This document shows positions 19,466 through 30,275 of a DNA stretch of 64,000 bases, piece after piece. Origin of the DNA: Acetobacteraceae bacterium (GTDB taxonomy: Bacteria > Pseudomonadota > Alphaproteobacteria > Acetobacterales > Acetobacteraceae); NCBI GenBank assembly GCA_039613835.1, contig CP154827.1, forward strand, positions 1,210,501 to 1,274,500, read 5' to 3'. The number at the start of each line of letters is the position of its first letter. The stretch's first letter is position 1. The translations under genes and the position numbers were made by a program. The notes beneath the pieces were generated by a model. It did no database searches. It had not been told where the DNA came from and saw only the letters and a program-made list of their open reading frames with translations.

Positions 19466-21762
19466 TTGATCAGCCGCCTGACCTGTCGACATGTCTCGAA
19501 GCTGTTAAAGTCGCGCCTTGTCACTCATGTGCGCTATATCGGTTTCTCATATCTTTCCGTCTCCTGCGCGATGGGGGCTGTCAGCGATCGTGAAAAACTA
19601 CCACCCGCGCCTGAGGCCGCCACCCCTTCGGAGAAGACGGCCGAACATCTCACCATCCACGGCCAGAGCGTCACAACGCACGCCGCGCAGAGTGAAGATA
19701 TCGTCAAGGGAGAGACCCTTACTGCGCGCAATGTGCAGACGATATTCGGGCTGCAATATCTCACCCCCTCTTTGCAGGTGACGCCACAATTCGCCTCCGG
19801 GCAGCCTGGTTACACGATACGCGGTCTCGGCTTTAACGATTATGCCTCAAATAATGCCGCCGCCGTCGGCATATCCATCAATGGTGTTGCGCAGACCTTT
19901 CCCTTCCTGACCGGGGGCCTGATGGCGGATATCGCGACCGTGACCATCCATCGCGGGCCGCAAGGTTATGAAGGGGGGCGAAGCGTCTCTACCGGTCTGA
20001 TCGATTATCGCACTTACCGGCCGGAAGCCGTGCTCGCTTACGGCGCGCGCTTTCAGTATGGTCGGTTCGGGTCGATGGTTGTGGATGGACACGCGTCCGG
20101 GCAGGTTGCGCCACGCTGGCTGAGCCGCATCAGCTTTGAGTCACGACAGGGCGGCGCATGGCAGATCGGACCATCCGGCGCGGATTTCGGCAATAGCAAT
20201 CAGTCTGTCGCACGGCTGATCAACCGCATTCAGGTCCATGACGCCTTGACCCTCTCTTTGGATGTTCACGGATTATATGACCGCTCAGATGGGATGGGTC
20301 TCCACCGTTTCACGCCGTTGACGACGATGAAAAATAAGAAGCGGGGAGCCTGTCCTCCCGGCTGATCATGATCGTCGGCAGACATGGTGGGGCACATCAC
20401 CCAGCTTCGCCCGCATGGCAGGTTTGCAGCTGGGCCAGAAACCTTTCCATCACGTCTCATCAGACGGTGGCGTTTTCACATTGGAGGAGAAATTCGCTGG
20501 GACGAAACTGGAAGCTGTGACGGGTTTCGATGCGAGAAACCGGCGGGAATATGATAATTTCGGCGCGGCGATTGAACTCGTAGCAAATATCGCCTTCAAG
20601 ACGCACGCCAACACATTGGTGCAGAGTTTGCGTCTGATCTCCACATCATTATCTCGCTTTCACTGGGAAACAGGGCTCTGGTTCAACCATCAGACGCTCT
20701 CCGACCAGTATCTCACCGGATTTGCCGCAAGCTATGGCTTTAACCGATCCGTCACTTATCGTCAGACAGGGATGACCATCGCCGGTTTGGGCAAGTTGCG
20801 TTATGACCTGACCCCAACCCTCTCCCTCAATGCGGCGGTGCGCGTCGATCATGAAAACCGTGCCTTGCATGATTACCGTGCCTATACTTATACGCTGGGC
20901 GGCGTGATCACCAATCCGAGCAATATGCTTTCATCCCGAAGCCTGACATACACATTGCCAACCGGTGCGATCGGGCTGGATTACCACCCGACATCCCACC
21001 TGCAATTCTACACTTCTGCCAGACGCGGGATGAAATCCGGTGACTTCACCTCCTATAATTCCACAAATGTTGCCCTCTCCACCTCCCCTTTCCGGCCGGA
21101 GCAATTATGGGCCTTCGAAACCGGCGCGCGCGACGCTTCCCGCCTAGCATTTAACGGCGGAGCTGAGTGCGTTTTATGATGATCTGCATGATGAGCAGGT
21201 GCAATCCGCGATCCTTGACCCCACTGTCGGGCTGCTGGACGCCATCGTCAACGCGCCGCGCGCCCATATGTCGGGCGGCGAATTCAACCTGCGCTAGTCA
21301 CCCTGGCAACATATGCTGATCACGCAGGGGGGCGGCTGGGCTGTCGGGCGGTTTGACGATTTCACCGCGCTGTTTTCCGCCCAACGGCAAAATGGTGTTT
21401 TTGTCGCGACTTATCAGGATAAAAGCGGCACCCATCTACCCGCACCGAAACTGACCCTGACAGGCAGCATCGCCTATCAGATCCAGATGGCGGACTGGCA
21501 GGTCACCCCCTCCATGAATTACGCGCTTCACAGCACTTACCGGTCCCTTTTCGGTCCCCTGTATAACGTGAACGGCTATAAAATCTTCGGCGCGTCCCTC
21601 AGCGTGCGCCCACCCCATTCCCATTGGGTTTTTGCGTTTTTCGGCGACAATATTTTCAATAAGCAATATGATGTTGACCGTAACTTTTTTGTGGCCGGAG
21701 ACAATGTCGCGCTTGCCGGAACGCCCGCCAGCTGGGGAGGACGCATCGCCTGTGAATTCTGA
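19466..21762 (+). pseudogene. TonB-dependent outer-membrane receptor, decayed
   Basis: A TonB-dependent receptor of about 765 residues spread over three frames. Frame 1 (19466-20365) has a signal-like N-terminus and the plug domain: GYTIRGLGFNDYASNN, then VTIHRGPQGYEGGRS, a conserved plug region (normally RGPQGTLYG). Frame 2 (about 20400-21179) gives barrel strands (LEAVTGFDARNRREYDN, YTSARRGMKSGDFTSYN). Frame 3 (about 21160-21762) gives the last strands and ends GRIACEF with a terminal aromatic residue, as barrels do. Frame 3 also contains an in-frame TAG at 21295-21297 within NLR-stop-SPWQH. With at least two frameshifts and one nonsense codon it should not make a receptor. Its ligand is unknown; the symporter downstream suggests an organic substrate. 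Confidence 0.85.
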
Positions 21763-21979
21763 GGGCAAGTCGTCTCAACTCGTCATCTCATCGCAGGCGC
21801 GGCGCTTACGAGCTTTCTTCCTCACAGCGCCTTTTATCAGCTTGCTGATCCCGCTTCTGATTCTGGAGCACCTTCAGTTCAGCTTATTTGGCGTTAACAG
21901 CGTCTTTCTCTGGCTTTTTGCGAGCATCCCGCTGACCAGCCTTTATCTCTTGGCGGCGGAACGCTATCTGACATGCTGA
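21752..21979 (+). CDS. Small DUF3311-like membrane protein, symporter partner
   Basis: A 75-residue protein with two transmembrane helices (FFLTAPFISLLIPLLILEHL, and FLWLFASIPLTSLYLLA). Such small two-helix proteins commonly sit just upstream of sodium:solute symporters, as here. I place the start at the GTG at 21752, inside the last codons of the receptor pseudogene. A GGGGAGG ribosome binding site is at 21734-21740. Its 3' end overlaps the symporter gene by 7 bp, so the pair is coupled. The DUF3311 assignment is from size, topology and context. Confidence 0.72.
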   Translation: MNSEGKSSQLVISSQARRLRAFFLTAPFISLLIPLLILEHLQFSLFGVNSVFLWLFASIPLTSLYLLAAERYLTC

Positions 21980-23364
21980 TCACAATTGAGGTTGCCGCGT
22001 CCCTCGGGCTTATCGCGTTACTTCTCGCTTTGTCGGGAGGACGTTCCGGGCAGAATGCGCCGCGTTTTTTCGCCGCGGCCGGACAGTTCGGCCTGGTCCT
22101 GTATGCTGTGCTCGCCATCGGCGACACTTACAGTATTGGTACGCTTCTGGGATTTCCCGGGTCCATCTACGCGGATGGCGGCTTCGCGGCGCTCTGGTTT
22201 TGCGGTTACATTATGCTCGCTTTCCCCATCGCGACCATGCTCTATCCCCGCTTATGGCAGATCGGTCAGGAATGTGAAGCCGCGACTTTGATGGATCTCT
22301 TCCGATACCGTTTCAATGACCGACGCTTTGACCTCCTCCTGGCCGCCCTGCTTTTCCTGTGTTTCATCCCGCTTGGGACATCGCAATTTATCGGCCTGCA
22401 ATCCGCGTTCAATCTTCTGGCCGGTCCTGGCGCCCCACGCGGCGTGATGGCGGCCCTCGTCTTGTCCGGGCTGCTGACCTTTCTCATCGCGGCCGGTCAG
22501 GGCATGGGTGGGACGGCGCGGGCGGCAATCCTGAAGGACGTGCTGGTCATCTCCGCAATCGTGATGGTGGCGGGCGCGGCGTTGATGGCCGGGGCCGGAT
22601 GGCTTTCCCCGTCACATCAAGGGGTCACCGAACCGCCAGAAGTTTTTCATGCCTTCACGCCCAGTGTCAGCGGAGATCTCTTCATCCTGACCACCATTGC
22701 CGTGCAGGCAAGCGCTTTTTGTATCTCCCCCCCGACCCTGGCCGCGATTTTCTCAGCCCGTCATGTCGAGACCGTGCGACGGGGCCAGATATGGATGCCC
22801 CTTTATATGCTGCTCTTCCCGCTTCTCGGGTTTGTGGCGGTATATGGCCATAACCACCATATTGCCGCGGCGCGTCCCGATGATATCTTCCTCGCGACAG
22901 CGCAGGCGCTTTTACCCGCATGGATGATGGGATTTGTTCTTGCCGGGACATGTCTCGCCGCCTTCGTCATCCTCGCCAGTTGCAGCATCACACTTGGCGG
23001 CGTCGTGGCACGCAGCGTCGTGCTGGAAAAGACAGCCCGGCAGCAGATCCGCATCGGGCTGGTGACGATCGCCGCCTATCTGACGCTTTCCCTCATCGGC
23101 GCACTCACTGCCAGAAATCTGCTGATCTCACTGAACACGATGTTTTATCTCGGACTGGCGCAGATCCTGTCTGGCGTGCTGGCGATCACCTTCAATTGGC
23201 GCGTCTCATCGGCTGACCTGATACGCGGCATGGTGGGCGGGCTCGCCTCAGGGTGCGTCCTGCGATTTGGTGGATTCAATCTTTACGGCGTTAACCCCGC
23301 CTTTATGGCTGTCATCATCAATTTATGTTTGTGCTGCTGGGCGGCCGGGCGGGAAAATAAGTAA
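21973..23364 (+). CDS. Sodium:solute symporter (SSS family)
   Basis: A 463-residue inner-membrane symporter with about 13 hydrophobic segments. The SSS pattern includes YSIGTLLGFPGSIYADGGFA near the N-terminus, then EAATLMDLFRYRFNDRRFD, typical of the loop after the third helix. A Trp-rich and Gly-rich core follows. The substrate is not readable; relatives carry organic acids, pantothenate, proline or sugars. The gene overlaps the small DUF3311-like partner and ends just before the malic enzyme. That adjacency weakly suggests an organic acid. Confidence 0.85.
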   Translation: MLITIEVAASLGLIALLLALSGGRSGQNAPRFFAAAGQFGLVLYAVLAIGDTYSIGTLLGFPGSIYADGGFAALWFCGYIMLAFPIATMLYPRLWQIGQECEAATLMDLFRYRFNDRRFDLLLAALLFLCFIPLGTSQFIGLQSAFNLLAGPGAPRGVMAALVLSGLLTFLIAAGQGMGGTARAAILKDVLVISAIVMVAGAALMAGAGWLSPSHQGVTEPPEVFHAFTPSVSGDLFILTTIAVQASAFCISPPTLAAIFSARHVETVRRGQIWMPLYMLLFPLLGFVAVYGHNHHIAAARPDDIFLATAQALLPAWMMGFVLAGTCLAAFVILASCSITLGGVVARSVVLEKTARQQIRIGLVTIAAYLTLSLIGALTARNLLISLNTMFYLGLAQILSGVLAITFNWRVSSADLIRGMVGGLASGCVLRFGGFNLYGVNPAFMAVIINLCLCCWAAGRENK

Positions 23365-23389
23365 ATTGTGCCTCGGAGAATAAAACGTC

Positions 23390-25051
23390 ATGACAGAAAA
23401 CCTCTCTTTCCACCTTTCCACAAAAAGCCTCCTGGAGAATCCCGTTCTCAATAAGGGCCTGGCTTTCAGCAAGGCGGAGCGCGACGCGTTTGGCCTGCAC
23501 GCGCTTTTACCTCCTGCCGTCAGAACGCTGGAAGAACAGTTAAAAACGGCCCGGATGCTGCTTGATGATATGGAGTCGCCTTTCGCCCGGCATATTTATC
23601 TGCGCAGCATTCAGGATAGTAACGAAACCTTGTTCTACGCCCTGATCGCGTCTGACCTCGAAACAATGCTTCCCTTGATTTACACCCCGACTGTCGGAGA
23701 AGCCTGCCAGAAATTCTCCACCATCTGGCAACGTCCGCGCGGCCTGTTCCTCTCATATGAGGACCGGGAGAATATGGAAGCCCGCCTGGCACACCCCGCG
23801 CTTGATGACGTCCGGGTGATTGTCGTCAGTGACGGGGAACGCATACTCGGTTTAGGTGATCAGGGCGCAGGAGGGATGGGCATCCCGATCGGCAAATTAT
23901 CGCTCTATACTGCCTGCGCTGGCATTGCCCCGCAACATACTCTCCCGATCCTTCTCGATACCGGCACGGATAATGAGGCGCGGCTGGCGGACCCATCTTA
24001 CATTGGCAGTCGTCATAAGCGAGTTCGTGGCGCGGAATATGATGCGTTTATTGAGCAGTTTGTTGAATGCGTCATGAAAAGATGGCCGCATGTCCTGCTG
24101 CAATGGGAGGATTTTGCCGGGGTTAATGCCGCACGCCTCCTCGCGCGTTACCGGGATCAGCTTTGCACCTTTAATGATGATATTCAGGGCACGGCTTCCG
24201 TTGCCGCGGGTGCCATCCTCGCCGCCAATCAGGCTTCCGGTAAAAGACTCTCCGATCAGACGATCGTCATGCTCGGCGCAGGTTCCGCAGGTGTCGGCAT
24301 TGCGCGTCTGCTTCTGGCGGCGATAGAGGATGAAGACACACCGCATGAGGAAGCCCGTCAACGCTTTTATATGCTCGATAAAGACGGATTACTGACAGCG
24401 CAAAGAGTGGAAATGCTCGATGAGGGTCAGAAGCTTTTTGCGCGCGATGACTGGTCGAGCGCGAAAGGTGATCTCGCGACATTGATCGATACGATCGACG
24501 CCGCCATCCTGATTGGCGTGTCCGGCGTCGCGGGTGTCTTCTCGGAGGAGATCATCCGCAATATGACGCGTAAGACGGAACGGCCGATTATCTTCCCCCT
24601 CTCGAACCCCACTTCCCACGCGGAAGCAACGCCGGAAGACATCATGCGCTGGACGGATGGCAAGGCACTTGTCAGCACGGGCAGCCCCTTCCCGCCTTTG
24701 CCATACAAGGGCACGACACGGCGGGTTGATCAGACAAATAACTCCTATATCTTCCCCGGTATGGGATTGGGCATCATCGCATGCCGCGCCATGCGGGTGA
24801 CGGAGGCGATGTTTATGGCCGCCGCTAAAAAGCTGGCCGCGCTCTCGCCGTTACATCAGGACCCGGACGGTAACTTGCTGCCACCTGTCACGCAATTGAG
24901 AGATGTCGCGCGAGATATCGCCATCGCGACTGCGCTTCAGGCCCGCGCAGATGGCGTGTGCGCGGGTTTTTCCGATGACACACTTGACGGCATGATCGAC
25001 CAGCATATCTGGTCACCTCAATATAAAAGCTACAGTAAGGCACGCGTATAA
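23390..25051 (+). CDS. NAD-type malic enzyme
   Basis: Oxidative decarboxylation of malate to pyruvate. The 553-residue length and domain order match the long ScfA/MaeA class. The malic N-domain has [35 protein letters not shown] (catalytic region) and [15 protein letters not shown]. The NAD-binding domain has [15 protein letters not shown] and [15 protein letters not shown]. The C-terminal part has [17 protein letters not shown] and [13 protein letters not shown]. Its stop overlaps the fumarase start (TAATG), so the two enzymes are translationally coupled and could feed fumarate to malate to pyruvate. Confidence 0.94.
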   Translation: MTENLSFHLSTKSLLENPVLNKGLAFSKAERDAFGLHALLPPAVRTLEEQLKTARMLLDDMESPFARHIYLRSIQDSNETLFYALIASDLETMLPLIYTPTVGEACQKFSTIWQRPRGLFLSYEDRENMEARLAHPALDDVRVIVVSDGERILGLGDQGAGGMGIPIGKLSLYTACAGIAPQHTLPILLDTGTDNEARLADPSYIGSRHKRVRGAEYDAFIEQFVECVMKRWPHVLLQWEDFAGVNAARLLARYRDQLCTFNDDIQGTASVAAGAILAANQASGKRLSDQTIVMLGAGSAGVGIARLLLAAIEDEDTPHEEARQRFYMLDKDGLLTAQRVEMLDEGQKLFARDDWSSAKGDLATLIDTIDAAILIGVSGVAGVFSEEIIRNMTRKTERPIIFPLSNPTSHAEATPEDIMRWTDGKALVSTGSPFPPLPYKGTTRRVDQTNNSYIFPGMGLGIIACRAMRVTEAMFMAAAKKLAALSPLHQDPDGNLLPPVTQLRDVARDIAIATALQARADGVCAGFSDDTLDGMIDQHIWSPQYKSYSKARV

Positions 25052-26454
25052 TGACGGATTTTCGGACCGAACGGGATGGGCTCGGTGATATTGATGTCCC
25101 CGCCGATAAATTATGGGGTGCGCAGACGCAGCGCTCACTCCATTATTTTAGCATCGGTTGGGAGAGAATGCCGGTCGAAATGATCGAGGCGTTCGCCATG
25201 ATCAAAAAGGCGAGCGCCGAGGCCAATGCCGCCAGCCAACGTCTCGGGAAGACGCAGCATGACCTGATCACGCAGGTTTGTGATGAGCTCCTCGCCGGGC
25301 AACATGCGGAGATGTTTCCGCTTCACGTGTGGATGACGGGCTCTGGCACGCAATTCAATATGAATGTCAATGAGGTGATTTCCAACCGCGCCTGCCAGAT
25401 TGCCGGGACAGCGCTTGGCAGCAAAATGCCGGTGCACCCCAATGACCACGTCAATATGTCGCAATCCTCTAACGATACTTTCCCGACAGCCATGCACATC
25501 GCCACTGTGCTGGGGACGGCGCGCAAGGTGTCGCCCGCCGTGCAGGCGCTTGCGGCGGCAATCCAGCGCAAGGCGGATCACTGGGCCGACATTGTCAAAA
25601 TCGGCCGCACCCATATGCAGGATGCCGTCCCTTTAAGTGTCGGGCAGGAGTGGTCAGCTTTCGCGACGCAATTACGGGAGGCGGCCGCACGTGTGTCAGA
25701 TGCGGTAAAGGGGCTCTACCCCCTTGCCCTGGGCGGCACGGCGCTCGGCACGGGCATTAATACGGATGGGGCTTTCGCCTCCCATGCCTGCGCCCGGATC
25801 GCGACATTGACAGGCCACGCTTTTACTAGCGGGCATGACAAATTTGCCCTTCAGGCCGCGCATGATGCGCTTGTTCATCTCTCCGGCACATTCCGGGGGC
25901 TCGGCGGGGTGCTGTTCAAAATCGCCAATGACATACGCCTCCTCTCATGCGGACCGCGCGCCGGGCTGGCCGAACTTCATTTACCGGAGAATGAGCCGGG
26001 ATCATCCATCATGCCGGGCAAGGTGAACCCGACTCAGGCAGAAGCACTGGCGATGCTGGCCTTACAGGTGATGAGCAATGATGTCGCGGTCGGGATGGGC
26101 GGGGCGTCCGGGCTGTTGCAGATGAATGTCTATAAGCCGCTGATGATTTATAACACTCTGCAGAGCATCACACTCATCCATGATGGCTGCGAAAACTTCC
26201 GCCGCTTCCTGATTGAGGGGACGGAACTGAATGCCGCGCGCATCCAGCGTTATGTTGATGAATCAGTGATGCTTGTCACTGCTTTGGCGCCGGAGATCGG
26301 ATATGACGCTGCCTCAAAAATCGCCCATGATGCGATGGCGCGGGACCGCACTTTAAAAGAGGCGGCGCTCGCTTCCGGGAAATTGACGGAAGCTCAATAT
26401 GACCGCCTCATTGACCCGAAAAAATTGCTGGCGCCGAATGTCGTCATATCCTGA
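25051..26454 (+). CDS. fumC: Class II fumarate hydratase
   Basis: Iron-independent reversible hydration of fumarate to malate. 467 residues is the normal class II length. Motifs are [15 protein letters not shown] at the N-terminus, [51 protein letters not shown] (catalytic His), and the signature [16 protein letters not shown] with its catalytic loop serine. It is the second gene of the malic enzyme-fumarase pair and is followed by a strong terminator. Confidence 0.96.
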   Translation: MTDFRTERDGLGDIDVPADKLWGAQTQRSLHYFSIGWERMPVEMIEAFAMIKKASAEANAASQRLGKTQHDLITQVCDELLAGQHAEMFPLHVWMTGSGTQFNMNVNEVISNRACQIAGTALGSKMPVHPNDHVNMSQSSNDTFPTAMHIATVLGTARKVSPAVQALAAAIQRKADHWADIVKIGRTHMQDAVPLSVGQEWSAFATQLREAAARVSDAVKGLYPLALGGTALGTGINTDGAFASHACARIATLTGHAFTSGHDKFALQAAHDALVHLSGTFRGLGGVLFKIANDIRLLSCGPRAGLAELHLPENEPGSSIMPGKVNPTQAEALAMLALQVMSNDVAVGMGGASGLLQMNVYKPLMIYNTLQSITLIHDGCENFRRFLIEGTELNAARIQRYVDESVMLVTALAPEIGYDAASKIAHDAMARDRTLKEAALASGKLTEAQYDRLIDPKKLLAPNVVIS

Positions 26455-26548
26455 CGGGATGTGCGATCCTCGACGCGCGTTCGGCGGCCAGCAGCATTTG
26501 GGTCTGCTCTCAACGATATCGAACGCGCCTCGCCTGAACGAGACCAAG

Positions 26549-26590
26549 CCTTAAAAAAGGGTGCCATTTATCGGGCGCCCTTTTTTAAGG
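26549..26590. terminator. Strong bidirectional terminator after fumC
   Basis: A long hairpin pairs CCTTAAAAAAGGGTGCC with GGCGCCCTTTTTTAAGG around a short loop, with one G-T pair. The A and T runs at the stem ends give a U-tract in both directions. It lies between fumC and the convergent aldehyde dehydrogenase pseudogene. Confidence 0.88.
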
Positions 26591-26625
26591 TCAGACAAGG
26601 TCACCCCCGCCCTTCAGGCTGTTTC

Positions 26626-28136
26626 TCAGAAGAAACCGACTTTATCCTCACTGTAGCTGACCAGCATGTTTTTCGTTTGCTGATAGTGGTCGAGGATCAT
26701 CTTATGCGTCTCACGTCCGATGCCCGATTTCTTATATCCACCAAAGGCTGAATGCGCGGGATAGGCGTAATAGCAATTGACTCAGACGCGACCGGACTGA
26801 ATGCCACGCCCCATGCGGAAGCATGTATTCGCGTTACGGCTCCACACGCCACGCCGAGACCATATTCCGTGTCATTGGCAATGGCGAGTGCTTCCTCCTC
26901 CGTTTTGAAGGTCGTCACGGCGAGGACGGGGCCGAAAATCTCCTCCTGGAAGATCCGCATTTTATTATGGCCTTTAAAGACCGTTGGCTGAATGTAAAAA
27001 CCATCATCCAGCCCGTCGCCTAATTCGGCGGCGTCGCCACCCGTCAGAAGTTCAGCGCCTTCCTCACGACCGATCTTGATGTAGGAGAGAATTTTCTCCT
27101 GCTGCATGGTGGAATTCTGGGCACCCATCATTGTCGCGTGATCAAACGGATTGCCCTGCTTGATGACTTTGACGCGCGCGATCGCCCGTTCCATAAAGGC
27201 ATCGAAGATGGATTCCTGCACGAGGGCACAGCTGGGGCAGGAGCAGATCTGCCCCTGATTGAGCGCGAACATTGTAAAGCCTTCAAGGGCCTTATCAAAA
27301 TAAGCGTCATCCTTGTCCATAATATCGGCAAAGGAGATATTGGGCGATTTACCACCAAGCTCCAGCGTTGCGGGAATGATGTTTTCCGCCGCCTGATGCG
27401 CGATGCGCTGGCCAACCGCCGTTGACCCTGTAAAGGCAATTTTCGCAATGCGCTTATTGCCAGCCAGAGCCGAACCGACTTCCTTGCCCAGACCGTTCAC
27501 GATATTCAGCGTGCCGGGGGGCAGGATATCCGCGATGAGATCCATCACCACGAGGAGGCTGGCGGGCGTCGTTTCTGCCGGTTTCAGGACAATCGTGTTC
27601 CCCGCGGCGAGCGCGGGCTCGATTTTCCAGGCGGCCATGAGAATCGGGAAATTCCAGGGGATGATCTGCCCGACCACGCCGAGAGGCTCATGAAAATGAT
27701 AGGCGTAAGTCGTCGCATCGATCTCACTGATGCCGCCTTCCTGCGCGCGGATGCAGCCAGCAAAATAACGAAAATGGTCAATCACCAGCGGGATGTCGGC
27801 ATTGGTCGTTTCACGGATGGGCTTGCCGTTATCCCACGTCTCCGCCTGCGCGATGAGGTCGAGATTCGCCTCCATTTTATCGGCGATTTTCAACAGAATG
27901 CGGGAGCGGTCCGTGGTGGACGTCCGGCCCCATGACTCGCGCGCCGCATGGGCCGCATCGAGAGCCAATTCAACATCCGCATCGGATGAATGCGGCACCT
28001 CACAAAAGACGCGGCCATCGACGGAGGCCGATTGGTCATGTAAGCGCCATTGACCGGCGGGACCATTTTCCGCCGATAAAATTCTCATAACGCGCCTTGA
28101 AACGCGTTTTGACGGGAAAAGCAGAGGACATATCAA
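26626..28136 (-). pseudogene. NAD-dependent aldehyde dehydrogenase, decayed C-terminus
   Basis: Family aldehyde dehydrogenase (acetaldehyde type). The open part shows [20 protein letters not shown], cofactor loop [11 protein letters not shown], catalytic Glu in LELGGKSPN, catalytic Cys in [10 protein letters not shown], and [13 protein letters not shown]. Near 26855 one base is lost. The conserved tail then reads in another frame: [20 protein letters not shown], then a TGA at 26782-26784 where the family has Trp (V-W-VNCYY), then [17 protein letters not shown] to a stop at 26626. So both a frameshift and a nonsense change destroy the last 70 residues. The N-terminus also looks about ten residues short, and an ATG at 28088 is an alternative start. 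Confidence 0.85.
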
Positions 28137-28332
28137 ATAGCCTTCTTGTCGTAAAATATAACGAGGATGCCCTTCGAGGCTGGCGTCATGGGGATAAGCT
28201 ACCCCGATGACGCAAAGACATCTTAAAAATTTATTTTCTGTTTATAGATCATGGTTCATAAGTCAAAAATAACCGCGTACGATAAAGTTTTTCATATTTT
28301 GTTAATCTTTGGCAGCACATCTGACATGTGAC

Positions 28333-28357
28333 GGCGCGGCGAGATTTGAGCCGCGCC
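28333..28357. terminator. Hairpin downstream of the bicupin gene
   Basis: A perfect 8-bp stem GGCGCGGC/GCCGCGCC with a 9-base loop lies 68 bp after the bicupin stop and in the upstream region of the aldehyde dehydrogenase gene. There is no U-tract, so a role as terminator or operator is open. Confidence 0.4.
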
Positions 28358-28424
28358 CTGTCATAAGCGCAAAGATCCTCCAGCGTTCGGGTGTTGGCGC
28401 CAGGCCGGATCACCCCATCACGCC

Positions 28425-29633
28425 TCAACGCGGCATGAAGCCCCTTCGCGCCATGGGGAAATGGTCAATCACATCAACGGGAAGGCCGAGCGTCTCCGCC
28501 GTGACTTCCACTGGCACATGCGTCAACCAATCAGACAGGCCGTATCCGGCATATCGATCGGCCTTATAAACGGTCAGGACATGCAAGTCCTGCGCACCGC
28601 GATTGACGATGCAATGTCCCTGCCCCCGCGGAATATTCCAGACATCGTTTTTATCAAGACGCGCCGTCTTCTGATGCCCGTCCGTGCACATGACCGTCAG
28701 TTCCGCCGTGCCGGAAAGCACAATGCCGAATTCCGCCGCATGGGGATGCCAGTGCATCTCACGCATGCCATTGACGTGAATCACATCGCTCGCCGCTGAG
28801 AATGGACGACTGGCGGGGAAGCTTGCCGGATCAACGACCTGCATATAACCGCCCGCCGTGCGCGCATAAAAATTGGAGCGGGAGAAGAGATAGACGATTT
28901 TCTCGGCACCCGGCCTGATCCGCGCATTTTTTCGTGCCGTATCGAGATCACTGGGGTTGGAGAGGCGGCTGATCCAGCGCGGTTCTTTTTTTGACGCGGC
29001 AAAAACCTGTTGCGGCATGTTGAAGTTTTTCTCGAGCAATTCGGGCGGTGTCGCGGCCATCCAGGCCGAAATCGAATTTGTATGAAATTCCGAGCCGTCC
29101 GCGTCATCTAGAAACATCAGGGTTTCCGCACCGGTCGGGGCGAGTCCGATGATACTGTGCGGCGTCCCGGCAGGAACCGACCATATATCGCCCGCCCCGA
29201 CATCATCGACGGAGGAGCGTCCCTGCTCATCCAGCGACATAATGCGGCATTTGCCTGAGACGACGTAGCCCCACTCTGCCTGCTGTCGCCAGAACATCTC
29301 GCGCATACACCCGACCTCAAGCCCCATATTGACAACAGCGAGGTCTTTGAGGGCGTGAAATTGCGCGTCATTGAGCTCTCGCGCCCATCCGCCATCGACC
29401 TTATGCATCTCAGCGCGATTGAGAGACGCGACAAAATCGGGGATGGCGGCACCATGCAGGTTTTGCTGCGAGGGTGGCGCATGTGTTTTGGACGGGCCGG
29501 GCGCGGTGCTGGCCGATTTACGTCCATTTTCCTTACCGGAATGTGGTGCGCCTACGGGCATGGCCTGTGCGACACCGCCCAAACCCGCCAAACCTGCTAT
29601 TGAGAGGAAGCCACGACGTTGGAAACGACTCAT
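28425..29633 (-). CDS. Exported bicupin of the oxalate decarboxylase family
   Basis: A 402-residue protein. The N-terminus QRRGFLSIAGLAGLGGVAQA is a twin-arginine-type export signal, suggesting the protein folds with its metal before export. Two cupin domains follow. The C-terminal one keeps the manganese motif HWHPHAAEFGIVLSG and the later His in PRGQGHCIV. In the N-terminal one the expected HWH is FWR (MREMFWRQQAEWGYVVSG), although the later His (PAGTPHSI) remains. Oxalate decarboxylases convert oxalate to formate and CO2 and normally bind Mn in both cupins. One site is probably lost here, so activity is uncertain. The frame is intact. Confidence 0.85.
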   Translation of the reverse strand: MSRFQRRGFLSIAGLAGLGGVAQAMPVGAPHSGKENGRKSASTAPGPSKTHAPPSQQNLHGAAIPDFVASLNRAEMHKVDGGWARELNDAQFHALKDLAVVNMGLEVGCMREMFWRQQAEWGYVVSGKCRIMSLDEQGRSSVDDVGAGDIWSVPAGTPHSIIGLAPTGAETLMFLDDADGSEFHTNSISAWMAATPPELLEKNFNMPQQVFAASKKEPRWISRLSNPSDLDTARKNARIRPGAEKIVYLFSRSNFYARTAGGYMQVVDPASFPASRPFSAASDVIHVNGMREMHWHPHAAEFGIVLSGTAELTVMCTDGHQKTARLDKNDVWNIPRGQGHCIVNRGAQDLHVLTVYKADRYAGYGLSDWLTHVPVEVTAETLGLPVDVIDHFPMARRGFMPR

Positions 29634-29957
29634 TTCTTCGACCTTCTCTTCCCCGGAAAAAGCTTGGCCCTGAGCGATGCGACGCGATTCATGATGCGCG
29701 CCTGATCTCCCGACTTCTCACAACTGGGCGTCACCGTCAAATGGCGTTCAATCATTAAGGCTTAAATCCGGTAAATGCCCTGGTGATCAGTGTGGGAGAG
29801 GGCCGAAAATCCAGCAGTTTGAAACGGGTCAAGCCCGTCGCGTTGTCGGAGAACATCGTTAACGAGGAGTTTTTACATAACGGATCAGCTTCCCAATCAG
29901 GACACGCCGCCGAAAACGGAAAATCCCGACGCGCCCACCCAAAACCACGACTCAAGT

Positions 29958-30194
29958 GTGTTTGGTAATTTCTTCAAGAAGGGCAACAATAATACAGAAT
30001 ACAACAATCATAGTGAGCCAAGAATGTTGACGACATTGTCAAATACCAAATGCAGGATCGGCATTGTCGGTATCATCATTGTCGTCGCCGCAGCCTATGC
30101 CCTTAACATCAACCCGATGAATGCGCTGAATTTCTTCTCCGGTAGTCAGAACCAGTCGCCACCGGCTTATCATCAGACGACGCAGACTCGATAA
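29958..30194 (+). CDS. Small single-pass membrane protein, unknown
   Basis: No recognised family. From the GTG at 29958 there are 78 residues: a polar Asn-rich start, one transmembrane helix (RIGIVGIIIVVAAAYAL), and a polar tail. The coding frame seems to continue upstream, where a good ribosome binding site (AACGAGGAG, 29861-29869) is followed at proper distance by ATA at 29877. From there 27 further codons (TDQLPNQDTPPKTENPDAP) read in frame. A start codon changed from ATG to ATA would explain this. The hydrophilic Pro/Glu-rich extension looks like a real cytoplasmic tail. It is divergent from the bicupin gene. Confidence 0.5.
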   Translation: MFGNFFKKGNNNTEYNNHSEPRMLTTLSNTKCRIGIVGIIIVVAAAYALNINPMNALNFFSGSQNQSPPAYHQTTQTR

Positions 30195-30198
30195 GTGA

Positions 30199-30222
30199 CC
30201 GTCGGACATTCATTTCCGACGG
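30199..30222. terminator. Hairpin between convergent genes
   Basis: A perfect 8-bp stem CCGTCGGA/TCCGACGG with an 8-base loop starts 4 bp after the small membrane protein stop and faces the end of the sulfide:quinone oxidoreductase gene. It is likely a terminator, but no U-tract follows. Confidence 0.5.
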
Positions 30223-30275
30223 CGCAGATTGGCTGACATTGTTGTAAAGATCGCGCTTGGGAAGCGACGGGTCGC

